64,000 nt of DNA from MPNP01 sp026709725 (GCA_965200805.1 OZ241384.1:2232001-2296000); one strand, 5' to 3'; numbered from the stretch's first letter, positions 27,343 through 37,734 are shown. The notes: a model not told the origin generated them from the sequence alone. Made by a program: numbers and translations.

Positions 27343-27362
27343 GACACTACCCCCGGATGAGG

Positions 27363-29755
27363 GAGCGATTCTCCCATGGCTGACCCTTCATGACATCTCC
27401 CGACGCGCCCCGGCTCCCGGCCCGATCCGGCCGCCAGCCCGCCACCGGTCCTCCCCCGGGGCCGCCTGCGCCGGGCGGCGCCCGTTGTCATTGACCGACC
27501 GGTCAGCCCCGGGCGCTCGCCAGGTGGCGGCCGTCCGGGCCCGGGCCGCATCAGACCGGTCCGACGTGAGGAGGGCCCGGACGGCAGGGACGCCGGTCCC
27601 CCGGATCATTCCATGGGGGGCGCGTCATGCGCACGCCCGCGAGGGTCCTGCCGGCAGCCTCGACGGTTCCGCTCCCCATCACCCTGTCCGGAAGGGGCCC
27701 CCACGGCATCATGGGCCCCACGGCCCTCCCCATCCTTCCGGGACGCGCGTGCGGGCCTGCGGAGGAGAGAGCGCAGGGCGTCGATCACCGTGCCGGCCCC
27801 CGGTGATTCGGCGGAGGGGCCCATCATCCGGAGGGGGTCTCCCCAGGCGGCCTCCCCTTCCGGGTCCCGCGCCGGGCCCTGCCGGCATCGCCGCCCGCGC
27901 CGGAATGGTGATGTCGGGGCGGCCGTGGCGGCCGCGCCCGGATGCCGGACCCGGTGCCGGGAGTCCCGGTGTGAGGATGCCAGCGGGATGATGGATGGGG
28001 GAGGATGCCGGTGTGAGGATGCCAGCGTGAGGATGCCATCGGGATGATGGATCGGGCATGCTGTCCGGGCCGGACTGTTCAGGGAAGGACCCGTTGTCCT
28101 TCGCGCCCCGATCGGTCCATGACGGCGGGCCACGGCCACCGGCGTCAGGGTGCGCCCCGCGGCCTGTCCCCCGGGGTCGTCATGGATCATGGCGGCGCCA
28201 CACCCCAGGGGGTGATGTCATGCGGGCGCCGATCCGTCTCCTGAGGCCGGCCCCGCTGGACGGATCCCATCGGACGGACCCCATCGGGAGGGTCCCCATC
28301 GGGAGGCTCCCCCGGTCCCGGGCGGGCGCATGTCCGCCGGCACAGGATGGCCCCGGTCGCATCCCCCTCCGTCATTCCCTCCGGGGCGACCCCGCCGCAG
28401 GCGGCGTCCCGCCCGGCAACCGTGTCCGGCCCGCTCGCGGTCCCGTCCCCCATCCGTTGATCCTCCGGCCGTTGATCCTCCGGCGTCCCGGCGCCCATCC
28501 GCACCATGACGCCATCCGGCGAGACCCGGAGGGCCGGGGTCGGATCCGGGGGGCCGGGATGGAGGGGCCCGGGATGGAGGGGCCCGTCCGACCGGATGGT
28601 CTCCGGCCCTCCGGTCGCCCCACCGCCTTCCGGACGACGCCTCCGTGTCCCCATGGGCCGTGTCCCCATGGGCGTCCGTCATGGGGGCGTCCGTCATGGG
28701 GGCGTCCATGCGCACGCCCCCCCATCCCTTCCGATCGGCCCCCACCAGCCGGACCAGGCCGCCCGACCCGGTCGGACCGACTGCAATGGGAGGGCCCCTG
28801 ACCCGGGAGCGCTGCCGGAGGTCCGCGCGCGCGGGCATGCCCGCCGGCATGGCGACGCCATCCCCCGATCACCTTGGCCATCACTCCGGGCCGGCCGCCG
28901 CCGGTGTCATCCGGCCCGTGGAGGCCCGGGATCTGCCCCGGGGGACCCGGGATGGAGGGGCCCGTGCCGGAGGGACGGTCGCGTGAGCGCTGGAAGGCGA
29001 CGGTCCCGGAGTCGCAGCCGATGGCAGCCCCATCCCATGGCGGCAGGGGACCTGCCCCGGGAGGCGGGCGCACGGCGGCGGCGTGTGCCGTCATGCCGGA
29101 GGGGGTGGGCCCGATGGACGGGGACGGGTCATCCAGGGCCCCGACTGTCCGCCCTCACCCTGATGGACGGGGATCAGGCAGGCCATCCGGCCCACGGCAT
29201 CGCGGCGGGCGATCCCGGCCCGGTGGATCCGATGCCGATGGGGCTCCGATGCCGATGGGGGGATCCGCCCTGAACAGTGTCTTGAGATCACGGGTGATCT
29301 CCGTCTCCTGCATGAGGGCCCCGGAGTCGCCTCGAGAGGGCCGGTGCCGGGGCGTCATGATCGGGGGCCGGTGGCGTGTCGCCCTGTCGGTGGGGTCTCC
29401 CCCGGGGCGGCGACCTCTTCTGTCCCGGCGGGGGGTGGTGCGGAGTGCGGGTGCGTCCGGGAGGGCTCCCCGTGCCGTCCTCCGGGGGCGGGGTGCTGTC
29501 TTGGGGCGCTCGACCCTGTTCCCGGTCACGGGCCCGGGGAGTTCGCCGTGCCCGATGACCTGACCATGCAAGGGGGGTGGATTCATCGCCCGGGAGGCGG
29601 CATGGATCGGTGCCGCCGCGAGGCATTCGGGACAGGGGGCCGATGCATCGCCGGATCGCTGATCGGGGCCCGGTGTGATGCGGGCCCGGGGCGATGTTGG
29701 CGGATCACCTGTCATCGGGGACGTGCAGAGTTCCGGGTCCGCCGTGGGGGGATCA
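27363..29755 (+). repeat. GC-rich repeat island 3 (family B head)
   Basis: The island starts with family B (GGGAGCGATTCTCCCATGG) immediately after the transposon and ends where a truncated porin frame begins. It is extremely GC-rich and full of short tandem units. These include GAGGATGCCAGCG-type units at 27976-28045, GGGATGGAGGGGCCC twice near 28556-28586, CGTTGATCCTCCGGC twice near 28455-28485 and GGCGTCCGTCATGGG twice near 28672-28702. I see no direct alignment with the interior of islands 1 and 2, only the same composition and style. Overlapping open frames exist on all strands; none resembles a protein family. Confidence 0.65.
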
Positions 29756-29759
29756 CGCC

Positions 29760-30524
29760 CTTCCCAGTGGTACCGCATTCGGAGCGATAGCAGTGTTTGC
29801 GCCCGGAACAACCGCCGGGCCTCCGCAGGATGCTAACCTTCTTGAAGTCGCACAACGCCAGTTCTACATTGTCGGGAACACTGTCTACCAGGTCGTTGAT
29901 GCGGCTGACGAATGGGAGGATCCGGCTGGAGATGATACGCCCGTGGAACGGCCAGACGCAACAGATGCCAACGGGCATGATGCTGTGGTCGGGACTGTCA
30001 ACGACCTGAACGGCGATACCGATGGCCTCGGCATCACGATGGGCGGACTCTCCGAATCGGAGATTACCCTGAAGTCGGCGGGGTCACCTGCGCGTGCCGC
30101 AGCGCCTGCCGTTGATGCCATCATGGCCAGAGCCGCTGACCAGGAAACCCACTGGGCCCTGGGCGGCAAGGTCGATCTTGGTGTCGCCACGATCGGGTTC
30201 GGCTATGACAGCGACAAGACCATCCAGGCCTCTGTGGGTGGCGACTTCGGCCAGTTCGGCGGCTCCGTCTACTATGCCCAGCAGAAGGACGACACGGACA
30301 CGAAGCACACCAGCCTCGGAGCCCAGGTCGACATCGCTGTCGGTGAAGGCACCAGCATCACCACAGTGGTGGCACAGAACGAGGTTGATGGCGCCGCCGA
30401 CAAGACGCAGGGCTTCGGCCTCGGTGTCAAGCACGCCCTCGGCGGCGGTGCGACAGTCGAAGCCGGCTTCGGCAAGGTCTCGGATGTCAACAGGGCCGGT
30501 GTCGGCGTTGTGATGAGCTTCTGA
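29760..30524 (+). pseudogene. Outer-membrane porin, N-terminally truncated
   Basis: The C-terminal half is a clear beta-barrel: alternating strands such as WALGGKVDLGVATIGFGYD, GGDFGQFGGSVYYAQQ and GGGATVEAGFGKVSD, with the terminal GVGVVMSF ending in Phe as needed for outer-membrane insertion. This matches alphaproteobacterial porins. The upstream part has no signal peptide, and the frame continues back into island 3, so the first part of the gene is missing. The product would not be exported. Confidence 0.75.
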
Positions 30525-30557
30525 CCGGGCCCGGTCACCGCAGAGAACATGCGGGAG

Positions 30558-30577
30558 GGGCGGCCCTGGGGTCGCCC
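30558..30577 (+). terminator. Hairpin downstream of the porin remnant
   Basis: GGGCGGCC pairs with GGTCGCCC (one G-U pair) around a CTGG loop, 32 bases after the porin stop. There is no T tract, so it would be a weak or factor-dependent terminator. Confidence 0.45.
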
Positions 30578-30959
30578 TGTCCCACAGTCATTCCCATACC
30601 GCTCCCCTGAAGCCGTCACCGGTGGCGTTCATGCTGTCAATTGACAGCACCCCCGGCTTCTCTCCCATGCCTATCCAGTGCCGGACTTCGCACGGTCAGT
30701 CTTGCTGAAAATCAGGTGGCCGCATGGCTGCAGAACACCGCTGTCACACGCTGACAGTCAGCCCGGTCCACACATATGGCCACGACCCCGATCGCTTTCG
30801 GTATTGACTCAGCCGCCTCCCGGAACAGAACGCGCCCATGCCTGACTGACCGGAAGACCGATGTCAAATCCGCTTGATGATGATGGCCGCATCAAGTCAG
30901 AGCATGACGTATCGGAGCCGGGATATCTGTGCCAGTGGCCCTGCCGATCTTTCCAATTG
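30578..30959. other. Intergenic stretch between porin remnant and decarboxylase
   Basis: About 380 bases with no supported gene. A small inverted motif (CTGTCAATTGACAG) lies near 30634-30647 and a second (CTGTCACACGCTGACAG) near 30740-30756. They could be structural or operator-like, but nothing ties them to a regulator. Confidence 0.35.
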
Positions 30960-32375
30960 TCAGGAAGCGGCGAGACAGCGATCGGCAATCTCGCGGACGA
31001 TGGGGTAGACGGACATGACATCCTCCTGGGAGGTTGTGAAGGTTCCACCGGTGACGCGGATGGTCTCGCGGCCATCAATCATCGTCTTGGTCAGATAGAT
31101 TCGGCCGTCGTCATTGATGCGGTGGAGCAGATGGGACGTGATGCGATTGGTATCATGGCCGGCGGGGCAGAACGTGAATCCGAACAGGGCGAGGGGTGTG
31201 GTGATCCAGAGATCAAAATCAGGATCGGCGCGAAAGGCATCACGCAGCTGGTGATTCCACCGGATATGGTTCCGGATCAGGCACCGCATGCCCGTCAGCC
31301 CGTAGGCACGGAAGTGAAACCAGATCTTGAGTGCGCGGAAGCGGCGACCAAGCGGGAGAGTCATCGAGCTGATATCGACAATATCGGCATCCGTCTCAGT
31401 TGCCAGATAGTCGGCTGAATAGGAGACGGCGCGGATCTGCTCTGCCGGATTTGCAAGGAGATGGATTGAGGAATCCGATTGCATGCCAATCAGTTTTGTT
31501 GGGTTGAGAACAATTGAATCAGCTTTTTCAATTCCGGACCAGAGATAGCGCAATTCAGGGCAAATCATGGCCGAGCCGGCCCAGGCGGCATCGACATGCG
31601 TATAGAGATCAAAATCCCTGGCAACGGTCAGGCACGAATCAAGATCATCGGTGGCTCCCGATGCCGTTCCGCCCAGACAGAGAATGACGCCGGCCGGGAT
31701 CAGCCCCGATGCAAGATCGTTCCTGATGGCTGCGCGGAGGGCCTCGGGATCCATTGATCTGCGGGCATCAATGGGAATCCTGACGAGATTGTTCCCACCG
31801 ATTCCGCTCACCCGGACGGCCTTCATGACGGAGGAATGATTCTCCGGTGATGCATAGATTCGCAGTGGAGCCATGCGTGCGAGTCCGGTCTGGTTGCCAT
31901 CTCCGGCGGCGGCGCGTTCCCGCATGGTGAGAACAGCGCACAGTGTCGCCAGCGAGGCGCCATCCTGGATCAGTCCCCGGAAGTGATTCGGCAGCCCAAG
32001 AGCCTGCCGGAACCAGTCAATCATTCGCCGTTCCATCTCATTCGCTGCCGGTGAGGTTTGCCACAGCATGGTGTTGCAGGCGATGGTGTCGGCGAGAACT
32101 TCTCCCAGGATTGACGCGGGTGAGGCCATGGCACTGAAATAGGCAAAGAATCCGGGGTGCTGCCAATGGGTCATGCCGTCCGGAACAAGCCTTGTGAAGT
32201 CATCGAATATCGCTTCCACTGACTCCGGATCTTCCGGTGGCTCGGATGGCAGTTGATCAAGGAGATGATTGGGTGTGAGGGCAGGGCGCACAGGGCGACG
32301 ATCCAGGGTCCGGTAGTAGGTTTCGGTCCAGTTGGCTGCAGCCCGGATCCATTTCGACAAATCCCGATAGTCCAT
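30960..32375 (-). CDS. PLP-dependent decarboxylase (aromatic amino acid decarboxylase family)
   Basis: This 471-residue group II decarboxylase contains HWQHPGFFAYFSAMAS, the PLP Asp in YTHVDAAWAGSAM and the Schiff-base Lys in VLNPTKLIGM. The family usually has NPHKW at the last position; here it is NPTKL, so the His before Lys is replaced. The fold and cofactor should be kept, but substrate preference (Tyr, Phe, Trp, DOPA or another amino acid) cannot be read from the sequence. The gene stands alone, with island debris on one side and cysS on the other. Confidence 0.85.
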   Translation of the reverse strand: MDYRDLSKWIRAAANWTETYYRTLDRRPVRPALTPNHLLDQLPSEPPEDPESVEAIFDDFTRLVPDGMTHWQHPGFFAYFSAMASPASILGEVLADTIACNTMLWQTSPAANEMERRMIDWFRQALGLPNHFRGLIQDGASLATLCAVLTMRERAAAGDGNQTGLARMAPLRIYASPENHSSVMKAVRVSGIGGNNLVRIPIDARRSMDPEALRAAIRNDLASGLIPAGVILCLGGTASGATDDLDSCLTVARDFDLYTHVDAAWAGSAMICPELRYLWSGIEKADSIVLNPTKLIGMQSDSSIHLLANPAEQIRAVSYSADYLATETDADIVDISSMTLPLGRRFRALKIWFHFRAYGLTGMRCLIRNHIRWNHQLRDAFRADPDFDLWITTPLALFGFTFCPAGHDTNRITSHLLHRINDDGRIYLTKTMIDGRETIRVTGGTFTTSQEDVMSVYPIVREIADRCLAAS

Positions 32376-33086
32376 GGATCCCTCCCGTTCATATCGTGGC
32401 CATCAACTGAGCCGGGACAGCCCAGATCCGTCCATTCATACCTGCATGCGGACCGGGCTCCGCAATCGAGCCGACAGCCATCGAACGCCACTCATGCCAG
32501 CCGGCACTGTCGCTGGCAAGGCCTTGGCCCCACTCCAGGCATCGGTCCGGCATGAAGCGGATCTTGACGCCTCATCCATCCGAATCCCTGAGCACTGCAT
32601 TCCCTTTGGTGCCGAATATGTCAACAGTCAGACATCCCGATGCCATGGTCCGGGTGCACGGGGATGATCTCGTCTGAGAGGATGTCTGCGTCAGTGCGCA
32701 TCCGGCCCGTCCGCGCTGTTGGCAAAGGGGCCCGGTATAGAGGACACTTGATCGCCGGATTTAAGCCTGTGCACCCGTTTGGTGAGAGTGTGCCAGATTC
32801 CGGCCTGTGAATATCAGCACCCATTGGCAATCATGTTGAGGAGGGGCGCAAGGGTCGTCACGCCATCCCCGGGTGCATCCCCCGTCAGCCTGCCGGGAGA
32901 CATGACCGGAATGCTGTTCGGTGCCGTGTCATGGCTATCGATTCGATGTTGAAGGGAACAGGGATCATTTGTCGCATTGCCTTCACCCGGTGCGTCAGTA
33001 TGGATACAATAATACGACACCATTGCCGCTGCCGACTCAGGGACAGGGCAGGTCTTTTTGATTACGGATTTGGATAGACCGCCATC
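32376..33086. other. Intergenic stretch with a family A repeat copy
   Basis: About 710 bases without a supported gene. The part from about 33022 down to 32925 (minus strand) carries a family A core: GGTGTCG, CACCGGGTGAA, then TTCCCTTCAACATCGAATCG, as at 23230-23130. No GC-rich expansion is attached here, so this may be the element's short form. Confidence 0.5.
32925..33022 (-). repeat. Dispersed repeat family A, solo copy
   Basis: This copy shares the family A core with 9005-9100 (plus), 20895-20990 (plus) and 23235-23135 (minus). Most conserved are CACCGGGTGAA, then GCAATGCGACA and TTCCCTTCAACATC. Confidence 0.7.
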
Positions 33087-34511
33087 ATGACACGACCCGA
33101 ATTACACATCTGGAACACCGCCAGCGGGAGCAAGGTGCTGTTTGCACCCTGTGACCAGCGCCGGGTGCGAATGTATGTCTGCGGGCCAACGGTCTATGAT
33201 CGGGCCCATATCGGCAATGCGCGACCGGCGGTTGTTTTTGATATCCTCTTTCGCCTTTTGCGGTATGTCTATGGCCAGGATCATGTCACCTATGTCAGGA
33301 ACATCACCGATATCGATGACAAGATCAACGCCCGTGCTGTCGAGATGGCCAGGGCCGGCGATGCACGGCCGGTGCTGGAGATTGTGAAGTCGCTGACAGC
33401 CGAAACCACCCGATGGTATCATGAAGATCTGGCTGCCCTGTACACACTTCCGCCGACAAGGGAACCGAGAGCCACCGAGTTCATTCCGGACATGATCGAC
33501 ATGATCGCAGTGCTCGTGGCGAAGGGTCATGCCTATGAAGCGGACGGCCATGTGCTCTTCGATGTTGCAAGTGATGCAGACTATGGCTCCCTGTCCCATC
33601 GTCGAGCTGAAGACATGATTGCCGGTGCCCGTGTCGAGGTGGCGACATACAAGCGCAATCCGACAGATTTTGTGCTGTGGAAACCGTCCGATGATGACAT
33701 CCCCGGATGGTCAAGCCCTTGGGGGCGGGGGCGACCCGGGTGGCATATTGAATGCTCGGCGATGAGTTTGCGTCTCCTGGGGAAAACATTTGATATCCAT
33801 GGTGGGGGTGCGGACCTCCTGTTTCCCCATCATGAGAACGAGTGTGCGCAAAGCCGGTGTGCAAATCCGGAGGCAGGGTTCGCCAATTTCTGGATGCACA
33901 ATGGGCTGATTACGGTTGATGGCAATAAAATGGCCAAGAGTCTTGGCAATTTCATCACTGTCCATGACCTGCTCGGGCAGGGGATCAGCGGTGCGGAAAT
34001 TCGCTATGTACTGCTGAGCACACATTACCGGCACCAGCTTGACTGGACAGAAAAGAGAATGAGGGAAGCCCGGGCCGCCCTGCAGCGCTGGTCACAGATT
34101 ATCGCTGACGAAATGCCGGAGACAGGGGTGCCCGACCAGCATATCATCAACGCACTTGCCGATGACCTGAACACGCCTGCTGCACTGACCCGACTGCATC
34201 AGCTGGCTGCCAGGGGGGATGGTGCAGCTCTGGCTGTCGCCATGCGCTTTTTGGGGCTCTTGCCTGCCGAAATCCATCAGACGGACGCTCCGGATGCTGA
34301 GGCGCGCCAGATGATTGCGATGATCATGGCAGCACGCAGCACGGCCCGCCGGGATCAGGATTATGCTCTTGCGGACCGGATTCGTGACGGGTTGGAGACT
34401 GTGGGTGTTGTGGTCAGGGACGGTGCTGATGGCAGTGAATGGCGTCTTGTCGGGTCGCTTGATATGAACGGTTTGGCAATGCTGGCCGGGGATATCCGGG
34501 GCCAGGGATAA
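33087..34511 (+). CDS. cysS: Cysteinyl-tRNA synthetase
   Basis: This 474-residue class I synthetase charges tRNA-Cys. The first zinc Cys and HIGH motif are in YVCGPTVYDRAHIGNARP, the zinc-site Cys/His in WHIECSAMS and FPHHENECAQS, and the KMSKS motif in GNKMAKSLGNF. The length is normal. It lies 65 bases upstream of the citramalate-synthase-like gene on the same strand. Confidence 0.95.
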   Translation: MTRPELHIWNTASGSKVLFAPCDQRRVRMYVCGPTVYDRAHIGNARPAVVFDILFRLLRYVYGQDHVTYVRNITDIDDKINARAVEMARAGDARPVLEIVKSLTAETTRWYHEDLAALYTLPPTREPRATEFIPDMIDMIAVLVAKGHAYEADGHVLFDVASDADYGSLSHRRAEDMIAGARVEVATYKRNPTDFVLWKPSDDDIPGWSSPWGRGRPGWHIECSAMSLRLLGKTFDIHGGGADLLFPHHENECAQSRCANPEAGFANFWMHNGLITVDGNKMAKSLGNFITVHDLLGQGISGAEIRYVLLSTHYRHQLDWTEKRMREARAALQRWSQIIADEMPETGVPDQHIINALADDLNTPAALTRLHQLAARGDGAALAVAMRFLGLLPAEIHQTDAPDAEARQMIAMIMAARSTARRDQDYALADRIRDGLETVGVVVRDGADGSEWRLVGSLDMNGLAMLAGDIRGQG

Positions 34512-34576
34512 TGCCGGACCAGGGCGTTGCACTTCGAAGCAGCATGGGGGAGTTTCATGTGTTTGAGTGATCTGGC

Positions 34577-36238
34577 ATGACAGCGGGTGGTGCAGAGTCC
34601 GATACGCGCGAACGGATCTACATTTATGATACGACGCTCCGGGACGGTGCGCAGTCGGTGGGTGTCCAGTTCCGTGAGATGGAAAAGCGTCAGCTTGCCA
34701 TCACGATGGACGCATTCGGTATGGATTATATCGAAGGCGGAATCCCGGGTGCCAATGACACGGACGCAACATTCTTTTCCGCCCTGCCCACAACAAGGCA
34801 GTCGGTGATTTCAGCATTTGGCATGACCCGGCGTGCCGGGCATTCGGCGGCCAATGACATCAATCTGGCCAACCTCCTCAACGCGCAGGTGCGCTGCCTC
34901 TGTCTGGTTGGCAAGGCCCATGATTTTCACGTCCGGGAAGCACTCGGCATCACGCTTGAGGAAAATCTCGACTGCATCACCGACTCGGTTGCCTATCTGC
35001 AGGGTCGGGACCGGGAGGTTGTCTTCGATGCCGAACACTTCTTTGATGGCTACAGGGGCAATCCGGAGTATGCCATCAGATGTGTGCAGGCGGCTTATGA
35101 AGCCGGTGCCCGCTGGATCGTTCTCTGTGACACCAATGGCGGGACACTCCCAAAGGAAATCGAGCGGATCACCCGTGATGTGATCGGGAGCGGGATTCCC
35201 GGATCCTTCCTCGGCATTCATACCCATAATGATACGGAAAACGCCGTGGCCGGATCCCTTGCTGCAGTCGATGCCGGTGTCCGGCACATCCAGGGGACAG
35301 TCAACGGGATCGGTGAGCGGTGCGGGAATGCCAATCTGGTGTCAATCATCGCGACCCTGATCCTGAAGGAACCCTATCGAAGCCGCTATCGGACAGCGAT
35401 CACCGAGGAGAGCCTTGGGAAGCTGACAATGCTCTCACGCACACTCGACAACATCCTGAACCGCGACCCTGATCCGCACGCAGCCTATGTCGGATCATCA
35501 GCCTTCGCTCACAAAGGTGGACTGCATGGTTCCGCCATGCTGCGCAACACCGCGACCTATGAGCACATCGCGCCCGAACGTGTTGGGAATGACAGTCGGA
35601 TCACGGTGTCCAACCAGTCGGGAAAATCAAATATCCGTTCGTGGCTGAAACGATTCGGATTTGGTGATGATGAACTCACAAGCGACATTCAGTCGCGGAT
35701 TGTGGATGAGGTCAAGACGCGCGAGAGTCACGGTTACGCCTACGATGCGGCACTGGCATCATTCGAGCTTCTCGTTGCGCGTCTGCGGGGAACCCTGCCC
35801 GAATACTTTCGTGTCCAGCGTTTTCGGGTCTTTGTTGAACAGGAAAGTCAACGCGCTCATGGGATGATCACCAATTCCGAGGCAGTTGTTGTTGTCCATA
35901 TCGGGGATGTCCGCAAGATCTCTGCATCCGAGGGACTTGAGGATGGTCGGGACAGCGGTCCGGTTCATGCTCTTTCACAGGCCATCCGCAAGGATCTTGG
36001 CCCCTATCAGACATACATTGATGAAATCGAACTCGTTGACTTCAAGGTCCGCATCTCGGGAACCGGCACAGCGGCTGTCACCCGTGTCATCATCGAAAGC
36101 AAGGACGCTGCCGGCACACACTGGACGACGGTTGGGGTCTCCGCCAATCTGATTGAGGCATCATTCGAGGCCTTGATCGATTCGATCATCTGGAAACTCT
36201 ACAGGGCCGGGGCGACACCGGTCTCCATCTCCGGTTGA
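34577..36238 (+). CDS. cimA: (R)-citramalate synthase-type enzyme (LeuA/CimA family)
   Basis: This 553-residue enzyme condenses acetyl-CoA with a 2-oxoacid. The catalytic DRE-TIM motif is YDTTLRDGAQSVGVQF at the N-terminus, the metal-binding histidines are in GIHTHNDTENAVAG, and GTVNGIGERCGNANL follows. A C-terminal LeuA-type dimer or regulatory domain (about residues 420-550) is present. Sequence style (SVGVQF, FFDGY) matches citramalate synthase, which makes isoleucine precursors from pyruvate; a 2-isopropylmalate or homocitrate role cannot be fully excluded. Confidence 0.85.
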   Translation: MTAGGAESDTRERIYIYDTTLRDGAQSVGVQFREMEKRQLAITMDAFGMDYIEGGIPGANDTDATFFSALPTTRQSVISAFGMTRRAGHSAANDINLANLLNAQVRCLCLVGKAHDFHVREALGITLEENLDCITDSVAYLQGRDREVVFDAEHFFDGYRGNPEYAIRCVQAAYEAGARWIVLCDTNGGTLPKEIERITRDVIGSGIPGSFLGIHTHNDTENAVAGSLAAVDAGVRHIQGTVNGIGERCGNANLVSIIATLILKEPYRSRYRTAITEESLGKLTMLSRTLDNILNRDPDPHAAYVGSSAFAHKGGLHGSAMLRNTATYEHIAPERVGNDSRITVSNQSGKSNIRSWLKRFGFGDDELTSDIQSRIVDEVKTRESHGYAYDAALASFELLVARLRGTLPEYFRVQRFRVFVEQESQRAHGMITNSEAVVVVHIGDVRKISASEGLEDGRDSGPVHALSQAIRKDLGPYQTYIDEIELVDFKVRISGTGTAAVTRVIIESKDAAGTHWTTVGVSANLIEASFEALIDSIIWKLYRAGATPVSISG

Positions 36239-36472
36239 TGGCGGCGATCGGTGATGGCTGAATGATCGGCAGACCGAACCGGACAGGAGTTTGATGCCGG
36301 GGCTGTGTGGCGTTCCTCCGCAGAGAGACTGTCGGCAGCGTGTGACACACCGCCCGGATGTCCTGCGCGCACCGTCCATCACGGAGGAGGCCATGATGAT
36401 TTTGGGCTGAAATGACTGTCTGGGAAAAGAGGGTTGCAGAGATTGCCCGCAAGAATCCGCAATGGAACGGGT

Positions 36473-37690
36473 TTATCCGGCCTGTTGGCGGCCCCGCAGT
36501 GGCCAGTCAAGACGCAGGGACAGGAGAGCCAATCCCGCGAGCACCAGAAAGGGCACCATAGCCCAGTTGACCCAGCTCCACCCTGTGACCGCTGTACCTC
36601 CCGTGCAGTTCATCAACAATCCCGACGTTAACGATGCAATGGTCACACAGCCGAAGACAGCCATGTCATTCATGCCCTGCACGCGGCCCCGTTCAGCAGG
36701 CTCATGGGCCTCGACCAGCATGGATGTCGCTCCAATGAAGCCAAAATTCCAGCCGAACCCCAGAAGGATCAGGGCCACAAAGAAGTTGGTCAGGGCAACG
36801 CCGGCAATCGCAGCAGCACCAGCGGCGGCCAAAAGCAGGAGACCGATTGTCACCACTCTGACAGCGCCAATTCTCGCGATGACATGACCGGTGACAAATG
36901 ATGGTGCAAACATGGCCAGGACATGCGCAGAAACAATATCTGCGGCATCGCCGGTGCTGAAACCGCATCCAACGACAGCCAGCGGTGTTGAGGTCATGAC
37001 AAGGTTCATCAACGCATAGGAGACCATGGCGCATATCATGGCCACAACAATACTGGGGTCGCTGAGGAGTTGACCGTAGGAGCGCACCTGACCGTTGTCA
37101 GTTTTGGTGACCGTGCCATGGGGGATGTCCAGAAATGCAGCCAGCAGCCCTCCAACCAGGTTCAATCCAATGATCACAAGAAATGATCCCATGAAGGGAA
37201 CGGCAAACTGGTCATGGGAGATCTTGACGAGTTGCGGTCCAATAATGGCGGCCAGCAGCCCGCCAGCCATGACATAGGAGATGGCTTTGGCCCGGAACTC
37301 CTTGCTGGCTGTATCGGCACCGGCAAAACGCAGAAACCCGTTTGCAGACATGTAAATTCCGGTGAGGTAGGAGGCGACAAGAAAAAGTGAAAAGGACGCT
37401 TGCTGCAATGCGATCATGCCAACCACGCCGCCCCCAAGACCCCCGAGATTGCCGCAGAGAAATCCGACGCGCCGACCAAATTTTTGCATGACAGCACTCA
37501 GCCAGGGGGCCGTGGTCATGGAGCCAAAGACCACACAGGAGATCGGTAATGTTGCCCAGCACACGTTGCTGGCCAGTGATTGCCCCGCGAGGCCACTGAT
37601 TGTGAACACCACCGGCATCTGCGCACCGCTGATTGCCTGCATCAGGACCAGAATGACCACATTCCGGTATGTCTTTCGATCCTCGGCCAT
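36473..37690 (-). CDS. MFS transporter
   Basis: This protein of about 405 residues has some 12 hydrophobic segments and the MFS cytoplasmic loop motif between segments 2 and 3 (MQKFGRRVGFLCGN). ATG 37690 (MAEDRKTYRNVVI) has an AGGTGG-type site just upstream; the frame is open to 37738. Substrate unknown. It converges with cimA, with 234 bases between the stops, which hold nothing recognisable. Confidence 0.85.
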   Translation of the reverse strand: MAEDRKTYRNVVILVLMQAISGAQMPVVFTISGLAGQSLASNVCWATLPISCVVFGSMTTAPWLSAVMQKFGRRVGFLCGNLGGLGGGVVGMIALQQASFSLFLVASYLTGIYMSANGFLRFAGADTASKEFRAKAISYVMAGGLLAAIIGPQLVKISHDQFAVPFMGSFLVIIGLNLVGGLLAAFLDIPHGTVTKTDNGQVRSYGQLLSDPSIVVAMICAMVSYALMNLVMTSTPLAVVGCGFSTGDAADIVSAHVLAMFAPSFVTGHVIARIGAVRVVTIGLLLLAAAGAAAIAGVALTNFFVALILLGFGWNFGFIGATSMLVEAHEPAERGRVQGMNDMAVFGCVTIASLTSGLLMNCTGGTAVTGWSWVNWAMVPFLVLAGLALLSLRLDWPLRGRQQAG

Positions 37691-37734
37691 GCCACCTCGT
37701 TTCAGGGTCTGATCGTGCACGCCTGCTAGCGACA

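Larger units (their letters stand above)
24864..27351 (+). mobile_element. 2.49 kb IS-type transposon with a methyltransferase-HNH cargo
   Basis: The ends are inverted repeats: GGTAGTGTCTCAGTTTGAAA at 24864 and its reverse complement ending at 27351, matching over about 20 bases. Flanks are CCCAGATG on the left (24856-24863) and CCCGGATG on the right (27352-27359), an 8-base target duplication with one mismatch. Inside, all on the plus strand, are a small protein, a DNA methyltransferase-HNH fusion and a DDE transposase. The arrangement shows that the restriction-type cargo moves with the transposase. The right flank is a family B repeat. Confidence 0.88.

Noticed and set aside
27284..29811. 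ORFs of 200-255 codons on both strands in island 3
   Set aside because: Low stop-codon density from extreme GC content explains them; no domain, no ribosome binding site, mutual overlap.
36411..36560. Possible short gene start (MTVWEKRVAEIARKNPQWNG)
   Set aside because: The frame soon ends and overlaps the MFS gene antisense; no family match could be supported.
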